Made by a program: the position numbers and the translations under genes
The notes under the pieces: generated by a model
Told to the model about the DNA's origin: nothing
The model's input: the letters and a program-made list of their open reading frames with translations, nothing else
Databases searched by the model: none
Assembly: GCF_040712315.1 (NCBI RefSeq)
Contig: NC_134014.1
Coordinates: 8,836,244 to 8,900,243 of the forward strand
Source: Castanea sativa
Taxonomy: Eukaryota > Streptophyta > Magnoliopsida > Fagales > Fagaceae
Direction: 5' to 3'
Length of the DNA: 64,000 nucleotides
In this document: piece by piece, positions 1 through 10,300 of the stretch
How positions within the stretch are numbered: position 1 is the stretch's first letter
How the letters are laid out: every line of letters begins with the position of its first letter

Positions 1-1364
1 TCAACCCATTTTTCTAAAGCCAAAAAAAGAAATGGTACAAAAACGAGTCTAGCTAGTAGTAAGTTAACTATAACAAAAACGGAAAATTCTATCTGATATT
101 TCTTAGGATTAGGGAAGATTACATTGCTCAACATCATGTTTATTTATGTAGAACTAGCCTTTTTTGGTGAGAGATACTAATGCCAATGTGCAGTCGAATG
201 GCCTACATGAGCAAGAGCATCAAGGCAGTGGTCTGTGCTTATCAACAGAAAAAAAGGCAGTGGTCTGTGCTACAAGATATTAAATTAATTTTTGTGTATA
301 GTTCATTATAGTTTCTTAAATATTGTATTTTACACATAAGATTCTCAATTAAATTCAATCATGTGGACTAATTAAGAAATTGTAAGTGCACAATTGCACC
401 TGGACCCAAAGACAATCACGGGCTCAGGCCCAATGAGCCTTAAACAATAAGATTTGTAGAGTGTGGGCTTTAAACCTATGTTAGAAATGCTGGGATCTTG
501 ATAACAGACTTTTATAAGCAAACGCAAGTAAATAAAGAACGATAATGACAAATGGGTCTCCTCGGACTCAAGCCGAGAACTATTTCTTTATTATTTCTCT
601 TTCTTCCTTCACAATTACAAGTTCTTCATTTCTTTCTTAGTTTTTCTGATCCCCCTTTTCTTTGGCCTTTACCCCCCTTTTATACTGCCTTCCTTGATAC
701 TTTTTGAACAGTGACTAGAAGTTTCCCCCTCACTGTTCAGGGGTCACCTCCCCATTAATGCGGCTAGGGAAGTAGGTGCAGAGCCTTTAATGCGGAGGTG
801 ACAGCCTTTATTCTTGATATTTTCTTTAATACTGGTGCATCTAGAAGATTCAGGATGCCCCCTTCTAACCACTGGTCTCTCCAGAGTTGTGCTTTGACCT
901 TCATAATGAAACTTTGAACTCTCTAGGGCTTTTCCGAGGATAATCTAGTCCTCGGCTGTATCCTCAGATCCTCGGTGTATGGGCCGACTCATAGAGTTTA
1001 ACCCTGGAGCAGGTCGGCCCTCCATGTTACAGCCCAAAGGCCCACATGCCCATTTGGGCCCTTTTACTCCCCACAGAAATGTAGCACATCTTTTTGAAAA
1101 TATAATTAAATTCAACTGTATAATTTATTATTTATTAGTCAAAACAATGCTACAAAATGATTAAATTTAATTTGGATAAGCCAAAAATTACAATACCAAG
1201 AAATTTTATCTTTTAATTTTTTTGGGTTAGGGAAAGGTCCATCATGGCCAAGCCCATCTGATCCAAGTCCAATACTTAAATTTGTTTAAGTAGCAGTTTT
1301 CATGTCTTTCAAAAGACAATGTTCAAAACAACCAAAATCCAAATGAGAGATTTTTTAAATATTA
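1..1364. repeat. Copy 0 of the conserved FAR1-upstream region, truncated
   Basis: This stretch matches the sequence upstream of each FAR1-type locus (about 7633-8250, 40880-41560 and 53340-54170). Shared landmarks include the block around 60-150 and the block around 1076-1330. It is interrupted by a solo LTR at 381-1075 and stops abruptly at 1364, where a Helitron terminus begins. No FAR1 coding sequence follows, so this is a truncated leftover of an additional duplicated unit. I see no gene in it. Confidence 0.8.
381..1075 (-). mobile_element. Solo LTR, family A (695 bp), TSD gaaat
   Basis: The element starts TG and ends CA and is flanked by the 5-bp direct repeat gaaat (376-380 and 1076-1080). 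The paralogous sequence near 7980-8000 is an empty site, reading straight through without the insert. Read on the minus strand it has a TATAAAAG box (plus-strand complement near 674-685) followed by an AATAAA-like signal, the order expected for U3-R-U5, which sets the strand. A second copy lies at 47007-47700. There is no internal region, so it is an LTR-LTR recombination product. LTR layout resembles the gypsy LTRs at 13323 and 24031, so a Ty3/gypsy origin is inferred. Confidence 0.9.
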
Positions 1365-3522
1365 CTAGTCACAAATCCACATGATGCGTGGGAATAGATA
1401 AATATTTTGTAATTATGATATAATGTATAATTTGTTCTCCTAAATTTGTTGAAGATAATTTGTTCTCCATAAAAATTAAACAATTTTTTAAAATTATTTT
1501 CCATCTTTCTATCTCTACAAATAAATCATTCTATTATTTTTGGGTTTATTCAATTGATATTTATCCAATTTTAGATTGTTCTTATTCTTCTAAATTATGT
1601 TATAGTGTGTTATGTTTTCCCAAAAAAAATTTTATTCACAAATAAAATTTTTAAGTTTCAAATATATTATTTAAATTTCTCATTCTCTTTAAGGATATTA
1701 TCATGATAATGAAAACTCATTATAAAATTACACTTAATATTACTCAAATAACCAATAGGCACATTCATACATAGCCAAGATTGTATTTTGATATAAATTC
1801 AAATTCTCACTTTCAAAATGACTAAGTCATTACTCAAACAAAAATTAAATAAAAACAATAAGAGGGAGAGAGAGGATTTATGATAGGGAACTCAATTCAA
1901 TTCAATTGGTCTTCTTCATATTGAATCCAAATTCAATTTCTTTAGATTGCTAACCAAGCATACATCTTCTTGGATTTTCTTAAACCCAATTGATCTTCAT
2001 GGATTTTGAGGCAAAGTCTTCTGGCAAAGGCATCCCATAATAATATTTAAATTTGTTACAATACAAAACCAAAAAAAGAGTAACATATCTTGGACTAAGT
2101 TATGCATCAATATTCATGTTACAACTAATATGTATGTACAAAAAAAATGATTTATGCTATGCATATACAAAGGGAACAATTTATCCATAATGGTGAATAC
2201 ATCTACAATTTACTTGAAAATTGAATATACATTTCTATTTGAGACACAACTTTCTAAACATTGGTTAACGACCACATAAACTATAGTAGCCAAACCCCAC
2301 TACAATTCTTTTACTATATTCTTCACCATAGCTTTGAGATTTTTTTATGGGAACCAATGTTATTGGCACTTGAGATCTTCAATGGCACATTACCAACAAA
2401 ATTAATCGGGGAAACCTGAAGAATATGGGGGAGAAAAAAAGAAACTCACTATATATATATATTTATTTATATTCACACACAACAAATTCGTAGTTTTTTT
2501 AAAATACTAATTGGGTGGCAATTGAACGGTTTTCATAGCTGCTTGATTGAGGAGGAGAGTCATAGACTTGAAGGAAGCTTGAACTATTATCAGATTGAAT
2601 TTGATGGAATAGTAAATGGAAAGTTGAAAAGTTAGGAAACATTAATTGAGAGAGAGAGAGAGAGAAGAAAATGGAAATAGATTTGGCTTGATGGAGTAAT
2701 AGATGGGAAGTTGAAAAATGGTATAAAAAAAATTATGTACTAAGAAACTATTTACTTAGAAAAAAGAAATCACTTCTCAATAGGACATTTATCCCTACAA
2801 AATCACTTTTAGCATCAAATGTGGAGCTATCTATAGTAGATATGCCACATGAAATGTAAAACAAAAACATAATGAATAATTAAAGGATAATGAAACATGG
2901 TGAGAGAACAAAAGTCTTTAGAGCCTAAGAACCGGAATAACTTAAACTCCTGTGATTGAACATTTAGTTAGTTGTTTTTTATCACCTAATAATCATTGCA
3001 AAAAGAATAATGAAAAACATCAATCTCTATAGACATTGAGGAAAATTGAAGTTTCAATATTTAAAAAAAAAAAAATCCACATGTTTCTTCCTTCACCATT
3101 TTAAGAAAGTCCTCTATCTTGTAATTGATGCACACATCAGCCCTAAGATCCTTGCAAACAACCATTTTTTCATCACTCATTGCCACTCACAATCTAAAAA
3201 TATATGAATACTTGGAAACCAAACTTATGCATTAGAAGAAAAGTGATATTGGACTTGCAGTAACAACACACTTGCTCCATGGTATTTAACTATCTGAATT
3301 GCAAATGTACCAACACCACTTGAGCTCCCATGGACCTGAAATTTTAATATTCATCAATTTTTCATTGGAGACACCATGTTGCAACAAACAAAAATGATAG
3401 AAATTATCATTTTAAGCTTGTATCGTGCATAAGTTATCAAACCATTTGTAAATTGGACCATAAATTACACTAAATAATCATAAAGGCTCCAAATTACCAA
3501 AACTAAAAAAAAACTACCAAAT

Positions 3523-3586
<64 letters not shown>

Positions 3587-3920
3587 ACTTCTTTTTGTTA
3601 GAGAAAACTATGCATAAAATGAAAGAAAAAAATGACAAATTTATAGTAAGAGAGTGCGAATAAGAAAAGACAAAATAAATGAAGATAAAGAGAAAGATGA
3701 AGAATGATATTAAAGTAGAGAGTAGTGGGGAGATGTAAAGGTAAGGGAATGAGAAAGGTTTGAGAAAGTGTAAATATTATTATAAAAAAAAGTGAATGAG
3801 TAATGTTAAAAAAATTATAGGAAAATTGAAAATAAAAAAAGATAATAACATGGACGCAGATGTAGCTCAACTAGAGTGTAGCAACAATAGATACTATGCT
3901 TCAGCTTTTAGATATATGGA
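1365..3920 (-). mobile_element. Non-autonomous Helitron, copy 1 (2.56 kb)
   Basis: Nearly collinear with 29005-31630. On the minus strand the 3' end is CTAG (1365-1368), followed on the plus strand by T, with a decayed palindrome around 1377-1390. The 5' end is TC (complement of GA at 3919-3920). CTRR termini next to a short hairpin and a 5' TC are the hallmarks of Helitrons. No Rep/helicase ORF is present, so it would depend on an autonomous partner. It contains a (GA)n microsatellite. The left flank (FAR1-upstream sequence) differs from that of copy 2 (mTERF-downstream sequence), while the right flanks are homologous. Confidence 0.7.
3527..3583. repeat. (GA)n microsatellite in Helitron copy 1
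   Basis: About 28 uninterrupted GA units. The matching place in Helitron copy 2 (near 31268-31286) has only about 9 units, while a different GA tract of copy 2 (30306-30351) is long and its counterpart here (2651-2669) is short. The tracts have expanded independently. Confidence 0.95.
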
Positions 3921-4168
3921 CTAGTTGGAAATTTGCAAATTTCATGCTATGCAAGTGGGAAAATGTAATATAATTATTTTAAAAGAATATAATATAAAAA
4001 TTATAGGTTAAATAGTGATTATATAAAGCTTATATAATAAAAAATAGTGAATGCAAAATACGTCATATGTTTCATTACATAAAACACACACACACACACA
4101 CATATAGCTTGAAGGTATCATTAACTTTATGCAATTCATTTAAAAATAATGATGTTAAAACAAATGAG

Positions 4169-6422
4169 TGTGGTGGGCCTTTTTTGAAATGTTGGGCTGG
4201 GCTGCCTCTTGCTATACTAAGGCCCAAGTATTTTGGGTAGGAGAGTTAGGACTGGTCCAATTACAACTCACTCTTGGTCCAGCTTGTGCACAAACTATGC
4301 CCCTTTCTCTTTGGCAAACTTCGGTCACATGCACATGGTAGGCTTTGCCACTACAACAAAGCTATGACAGGTAGGATGTAATGATAAATAATAAAAGACA
4401 TGTGTTTGTTGTTAGACAATGCAAATAAAGGATCTTTAATTAAAATGAAGAATACAACAACCAGAAACGAGTCGCGAGAGGAATGGCAGAAATAAAGAGG
4501 GAAATAATAACAGTGATTAAATCAAAGAAAAATGTTAGTCTACCATATTAAATCATATTACGAGATTAAGACCAAGGAGGAAACCATTTCCTCAATGTGA
4601 ATAACCTCTCAGGAAGATCCTGCCGTAGAAATTATTCACTTTGAGGGAACGGAACTGAATGGCTTTTGCCCTGAAGAATCCTTTCTTTTTTTCAATTGAG
4701 AATAGGCCTTTAGGGGGAGAGAGGGGGTTAGCCTACTGGTGCATGTTTGCCATACTTTACTCTCTGTTTTTCTTCTTTATTCTCTGATTCTCATTTCTCT
4801 CTTCTTTCTTAGTGTTTTTCGTGTAGTGTCGTGGTGGTGGTGATACTGTGATTCTCTCTTTTTGATTGTTACTGTTGTGATTATGTTGATTCCCTCCCCC
4901 CCTTTACTATGCACGACAAGAGCCCTATATATACTGCTTGCTGTGACTGGTTTTTACCTTTTTGGCCTTTAACTGCTTTTGTCTGGATTTGGGTGTCCTC
5001 CGACAACTCACTGGTTTGTCAGTTGCCTAGCCACCACCACTTACCTGTGCTGGCTGTGCCACTACCTATTACTAAACAAGGAAAACTGTTTTTTTTTTTT
5101 TGCTTGTTCACTGGGACATTCTTATCCTCCACGGTGTGGGTATTCTCTCTTGCTATCCCTCATGGCATACACCTAGTGCTTTTGTCTGGATTTGGGTGTC
5201 CTCCGACAACTCACTGGTTTGTCAGTTGCCTAGCCACCACCACTTATCTGTGCTGGCTATGCCACTACCCATTACTAGACAAGGAAAACTGTTTTTTATG
5301 CTTGTTCACCGTGACATTCTTATCCTCCATGGTGTGGGTATTCTCTCTTGCTATCCCTCATGTCATGCACCTAGTGGTTCCAGCTCATCCTCCCTCTTTT
5401 GGGTGGTATGTCATCCTAGCAGGACATTTCCTCCAAAAGAGTTTGAGTGAGAATCCCAGAATAGGCTTTTCCCTTCTCCCCACCTTCAGACCATACCCCT
5501 TTTTACCTCTGATCCATGACCCACCACCCTTGTATTGGCTGGGTACAGGTTAGTAGTGCTTGGACCTTGTGCGTGCTCTTCTTCCGTGTACATCAAAAGC
5601 TTGTCTGCTATTCATGTGTTTGCCATGGTCTAGAGGTTCCTCTATGCATTTTGCCACTCATCTTTGACCTCTTATAGCATGAACTGTCTTCTGATTTTCC
5701 ATTCTTTATTGGCTTGCTCCTTTCAAGGGCTAGACCTTGCTTGATTGCGGGTTCGCCCATCTTGAGCCCATTCTTTGCTCCTTTTGTAGTCTTGTTGTCA
5801 TTCCTGCCATACCACACTGCCATTCCTGCTATGGTGTTATTTGGCACACGCCTACTGGGCCTCTTTTGGGCCTGTTGCACGTTCTTCTTCCAATTGGTTA
5901 TAATGTCCCATTATGATTATTGGATTCATACTCATCCTACTTTGGGCTTCTTGGATCCATTACATTGTTTGTGGACTTCTTTGGCCCATTTTTTCCTTGT
6001 TGGACATCCTCGGCCCCTTTTCCCTCCTTGGGCGTCCTCGGCCCATTTCCAACTCTACAGTCCCATAGGCTTTTACTAACTCTTCTTGGGCTTCCTTAAC
6101 CCAATTACTATATCCTTCATCCTTAGGGTTCATGGGCTTTCCATAAACCCCTTACTTTCTTACTTCATTACTTCGGGCTTTCTGTGACCTATTCTCACTT
6201 TTCTACATCACATAATGCTCATGGGTTTACTGCTTCTTCCTTTGGGCTCCCGTTGGCCCATTTGCTTTCTCAAGGCCCATTTGTTCACTTTATGGGCCTA
6301 AGACTCATCATTCCTGTCATTCCGGCTTGATAAGTTTCTTTCTTTCAATCCATTAACTCTCTTCTTGCCCATGTAGTTGGGCTTCTTCCTGCTGCTGAGC
6401 TTTCCCAAAATAAGCATCAACA
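4169..6422 (-). mobile_element. Solo LTR, family B (2.25 kb), TSD atgag
   Basis: TG...CA ends with the direct repeat atgag at 4164-4168 and 6423-6427. Empty sites in the paralogous sequence are near 39748 and 52330. The reverse complement aligns through most of its length with the plus-strand copy at 44887-46843, including a TATA box (minus strand, complement of 4925-4934). The 214-residue ORF at 4909-5553 on the plus strand is antisense to the LTR and produced by an internal duplication, so it is not a gene. The internal region has been lost. Confidence 0.88.
4978..5377. repeat. 203-bp tandem duplication inside the family B LTR
   Basis: The block beginning tttgtctggatttgggtgtc occurs at 4978 and again at 5181, two nearly identical copies with a period of 203 bp, differing mainly in the length of a T run and a few substitutions. 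The other family B LTR (44887-46843) has this section once. It lies just upstream of the LTR TATA box in the element's own orientation, so it duplicates U3 sequence. Confidence 0.85.
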
Positions 6423-6676
6423 ATGAGTAACTGCTTAAAAGATTTCATTTGTATATTCATACCTTTCATCTTTAGAAAGACTTTTACTTAAATTAGTCAA
6501 ATTTAAGTGAACCAAAATGCTACGTTAATTTAGCTCAATAGGAGTGTAATAATAATAAGTGTTATGTTTAAGATTTAAGATAGTTTGAGATCTATATATA
6601 TTAATTAATAAATTTGGATTTAGAATATGTGCTCTCCATCTAAACTTATCTTCTCCCATTATGTAAGTGTACAAAA

Positions 6677-7432
6677 ATGGATTGAATGTACCAAATGGAC
6701 TAAAGTGGACTAAATAGGAACAAAGTGAACTAAATAGGACCTAAGTTGACTGAATAGGACCAAAGTGAATTGAATAAGATTGATTGGACCAAATAGGACC
6801 AAAATGGATAGAATGGAATGATGTGGACCGAATAAGACTAAGTGAACAGAATAGGACCAAATTGGACCAATTAGGACTAAATTCGACCGAATAGGACTAA
6901 ATAAGACTATAGGACTAAATAGGACCAAAGTGGACCGAATAGAACTGAAGTGGATTGAATAGGACCAAATAAGACCGAAGTGGACAAAATGGACCGAATA
7001 GACTAAATAGGACTAAATTAGATCCACGAGGCCAAATGGACATAATAAGACCAAATTTAATTGCATAGGACCAAAGTGGACTGAATAGGATAGAAGTGGA
7101 TTGAATAGGATTAAAGTGAGAAGAATGGATTGAATATAACCAAAGTGGATTGAGTAGCACCAAATAAGACCACAGTGGAAAGAATAGTATTGAAGTAGAC
7201 CGAATAAGACCAAAGTGGACAGAATGGACCGAATATAACAAAAAGTGGACCAAATTGGACCGAAGTGAATTGGATAGGACCAAATAAGACTAAAGTTAAC
7301 AGAATAGACCGAAGGAAGCCGTATAGGACTAAAGTGGACCGAAGTGGATTGAATAGGACCAAAGTGGATTGAATAGGACCAAAGTCGATTGAATAGGACC
7401 AAAGTGGACAGAATAGACCAAATAAGACTGAA
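6677..7432. repeat. GGACCAAAGTGGACCGAATA-type minisatellite, array I
   Basis: About 750 bp of diverged tandem units with a basic period near 10 bp, alternating forms such as GGACCAAAGT and GGACCGAATA. The long minus-strand ORFs here are low-complexity by-products. Equivalent arrays sit at 39961-40683 and 52590-53250, each immediately upstream of a FAR1-type locus. Coding strand and function are unknown. Confidence 0.92.
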
Positions 7433-8887
7433 TTTGAAAATTCGAAACGATAAAATTATGACCCAATTACAATGATAATTACATTTCTAGTTACATTTTT
7501 TTATGAAAGCATAAATAGTAGTGAAACCTAGAGTTCAAGTATAAAAATGAGGGAGTATGGGGTTTCGCTTGGGAGCGGGTATACTTTGGTCACGCTCAAG
7601 TAGAAAAGCCACACTGACACTAATCACCCACCTCAACCCATTTTTCTAAAGCCAAAAAAAAAGAAAAAGAAGTACAATAACAAGTCCAGCTAGTAGTGAG
7701 TTAACTATAACAAAAAAGGAAAATTCCATCAAATATTTCTTAGGATTAGGGAAGATTACATTGCTCAACATCAAGTTTTATTTATGTAGAACTAGCCTTT
7801 TGTAGTGAGAGATACTAACTCCAATGTTCAGTCGAATGGCCTACATGAGCAAGAGCATCAAGGCATTGGTCTGTGTTACAAGATATTAAATTAATTTTTG
7901 TGTACAGTTCATTATAACTTCTTAAATATTGTATTTTACACATAAGATTTTCAATTAAATTCAATCATGTGGACTTATTAATAAATGTAGCACATCTTTT
8001 TGAAAAGATAATTAAATTCAACTGTATAATTTATTATTTATTAGTCAAAACAATCCTACGAAATGATTAAATTTAATTTGGATAAGCTAAAAATTACAAT
8101 ACCAAGAAATTTTATCTTTTAATTTTTTTGGGTTAGGGAAAGGTCCATCATGGCCAAGCCCATCTGATCCAAGTCCAATACATAAATTTGTTTAAGTAGC
8201 AGTTTTCATGTCTTTCGAAAGACAATGTTCAAAACAACCAAAATCCAAATGAGGAATTTTTTTTTTTTCAAAATTACACTGATTTAACACGAGTTAGAAA
8301 TCGAGCCTATTGAACTCGATTTCAACATAGAATCCAGTACTTCTGAATTTATCATGAGTTTCTGCTTCGGACTGGTTTGTGGGTTTCGAGTTTTTGCTCA
8401 TTCATAGTGTGGAGATTAGCCTTTTGCGGACGAAGACAGAGAGATCAGCCTTTTTTTCGAGGTTGGTTTTCCATTAAAACTTTTCATTTGTTATGTATTG
8501 GCTTGTGAATTATTCTTTTGAGTTTTGACTATGATTCTTTCAATTATTTTATAGTTCCATAAAATAAAATAAAATAAAATTTGTGTATGAGTTGTGTTTG
8601 ATTATGAATGTGGGTTTTTCATATTTTCTTTAATGTGGGTTTTTGATATTGTTGTTCGTTTTGACTTAGATTTTCGAAAATATAAGCTACCCAGGTAGTT
8701 AAATAGGTGCTTTTTTTGGTTTCTGGATTCGGACATTCTAAAACTCTTTTAAGTGTTTGTAAGAATGTTTTGAGAATATTTTTTGATGGGTTAAGCTCTA
8801 CTGTTTATATATTAAGCTGTCTGTTAGTTGGGATACTTTTTTTTTTTTTTTTATTGGGTTCTGAATATTGAATGTTGACTATAGATA
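7433..8887 (+). repeat. Upstream region and putative 5' leader of the unit I FAR1 pseudogene
   Basis: Collinear with 40684-41815 and 53255-54710. The part near 8385-8460 (ggagattagccttttgcgga) is well conserved in all three units and probably represents a 5' untranslated exon. The stretch from about 8461 to 8885, ending in ctatag just before the ATG, looks like a leader intron. This is inferred from conservation and splice-like ends only; no transcript evidence is available here. No separate gene is seen. Confidence 0.55.
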
Positions 8888-9722
8888 ATGGATTCTAGCC
8901 AAAGCTCTGTATTGGATAATGAATTGAGTGTTGTCATAGTTGATCAACAAGAGGAGGATCAAGTAGAACCTACTCATGGAAGTCCAAGCAGATCAAACAC
9001 TCCGAGTAGACATGAAAAGCAAAATGTAGAAGTACCAAAAGTTGGCATGAAGTTTGATTGTGATGATAGCGCGTATGAATTTTACAAAGAATATGCTCAA
9101 CGGATTGGCTTTAGTGTAAGGAAACAATTTGTCAAGCGAGCAAAGACGGGACAACTTAAAAGGAGAACATTTTGTTGCTCAAAAGAGGGTGAGCGAAGTG
9201 TAGACAAATGCTGAGAACAAGTATCTTTTTGCCGCCCTATTACACAAGTGGGTTGTTTAGCACAAATGACTTGTCAACTCCAAAAGGATGGTAAGTTTAT
9301 TAGTTGTTTCTTTTCATGAACAACATAATCACGAGCTTGCTTCTTTGCCAATAAAGAATATGTCAAGATCAAAGAGAGAAATTGCACCTGCTCAAAAAGC
9401 CATTGCAGATGATGTAGAGAAGCCTGGTATATCAGTAACAAAAGCCATTGATTCATTGAGCATGCAAGCTGTGGGTGGTGAAACTCTTGAGATTCTGAAT
9501 GTTGACTATAAGAATTCTGTACATAATGAGAGGGGGATGGCTTTGAAGAAAGGAGATGGTTGTGCTGTGATGGAATACTTTCATAAGATGCAATTAGAAG
9601 ATCCAACTTTTTTTTATTCAATACAACTTGATGATGATAATCAAATCATGAGCATTTTTTGGGCTGATGCTAGATCAATAGTTGATTATGGACATTTTGG
9701 AGATGTTGTATGTTTTGACACA
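8888..9722 (+). pseudogene. FAR1-related pseudogene, N-terminal 278 codons (unit I)
   Basis: Closely matches residues 1 to about 278 of the intact FAR1-related gene at 54711-57039, covering the FAR1 DNA-binding domain and the start of the MULE-type transposase domain up to its first catalytic Asp. It is broken three ways: an in-frame TGA at 9212-9214 where the intact copy has CGA (a CpG transition), an indel near 9290 that changes frame, and loss of everything after about codon 278, where the sequence switches directly into mTERF sequence. Two Arg codons are changed to Cys by CpG transitions, one just before the TGA and one near 9231; the unit II fragment shares both. A truncated DNA-binding peptide of about 108 residues is the most it could encode. 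Confidence 0.88.
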
Positions 9723-10300
9723 ATGGAGTGCCTGAGTCGAATATTGTCACTCTACTTCAATACCAGCCTAGAGCATTCGTGGTCAACCCGGTTTCATTTA
9801 GAGAGATTGTGGAGGAAGTAAAGGAAATGGGATTCAATCCTTCCAGGTTGGAGTTTGCTCTGGCAGTATTTGTATTGCGGGCTATGAGCAAATCAACATC
9901 GGAAAGAGAGGTTGACGTTTATAAGAAATGGGGTTTGTTTGAGAATGATATTTTTTTGGCATTTAGAAGGCATCCGTGGTGTATGATGGCATCTGAGGAG
10001 AAGATTATGCGGTTAGTGGATTTGCTTGCCAACAAGATGGGTATGGATTCTTCCCTCTTTATCAAACGCCCAGGACTTGTTTCTTTGAGCTTGGAAAAGC
10101 GGTTGATTCCTAGGGGTTTTGTTTTTCAAGGTTTTTTATCAAAAGGTTTGGTGAAGAAGGATTTTAATATATATCCTTTGTTTGAGTGTCCTGAAAGGAC
10201 ATTTGTGCATAAGTATATTATGCCTCATAAGGAGGAAGCTTCTGAGCTGTTGAAGCTATACAAGGAAAAAATGGATTCTTCAAAAATGAGAAGAGAATAA
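9723..10300 (+). pseudogene. mTERF pseudogene fragment fused to FAR1 (unit I)
   Basis: An open frame from 9728 (190 codons) matches residues about 201 to the C-terminus of the mTERF proteins encoded at 25348 and 48464. Conserved pieces include VEEVKEMGFNPS, VYKKWG, SLEKRLIPRG and LSKGLVKK. The first 200 residues, including the organelle-targeting leader and the first mTERF repeats, are missing because the left end joins FAR1 sequence near 9722. The FAR1 reading frame entering the junction (ORF 9288-9821) is not the mTERF frame, so no in-frame fusion protein is predicted. The surviving frame is uninterrupted, so a short internal product cannot be excluded, but without a leader a function is unlikely. 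Confidence 0.85.

Larger units (their letters stand above)
3921..6600 (-). mobile_element. Second Helitron-like element abutting the first, split by a solo LTR
   Basis: A second CTAG terminus begins directly at 3921, followed by a degraded hairpin and sequence starting gtgggaaaatgtaatata. The same sequence occurs at 31636 and 52096. The element continues through a (CA)n tract near 4085-4102, is interrupted by the solo LTR at 4169-6422, and resumes to about 6600. Its last part (gctacg...gctcaatagga) resembles the 5' end of the first Helitron, but I could not fix the 5' terminus. No coding capacity is seen. Confidence 0.45.

Noticed and set aside
4909..5553. 214-codon plus-strand ORF
   Set aside because: It lies antisense in a family B solo LTR, is created by the internal 203-bp duplication, and has no protein-family features.
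6710..7402. Overlapping minus-strand ORFs rich in Leu, Phe, Ser and Pro
   Set aside because: They are translations of the GGACC minisatellite; the composition follows the repeat, not a protein.
6677..7432. CRISPR-like spaced repeats
   Set aside because: Units are contiguous, diverged and about 10 bp long in a plant nuclear genome; there are no spacers or cas genes.
9288..9821. In-frame FAR1-mTERF fusion protein
   Set aside because: The FAR1 frame passes into mTERF DNA in the wrong frame and stops; the true mTERF frame is the one at 9728-10300.
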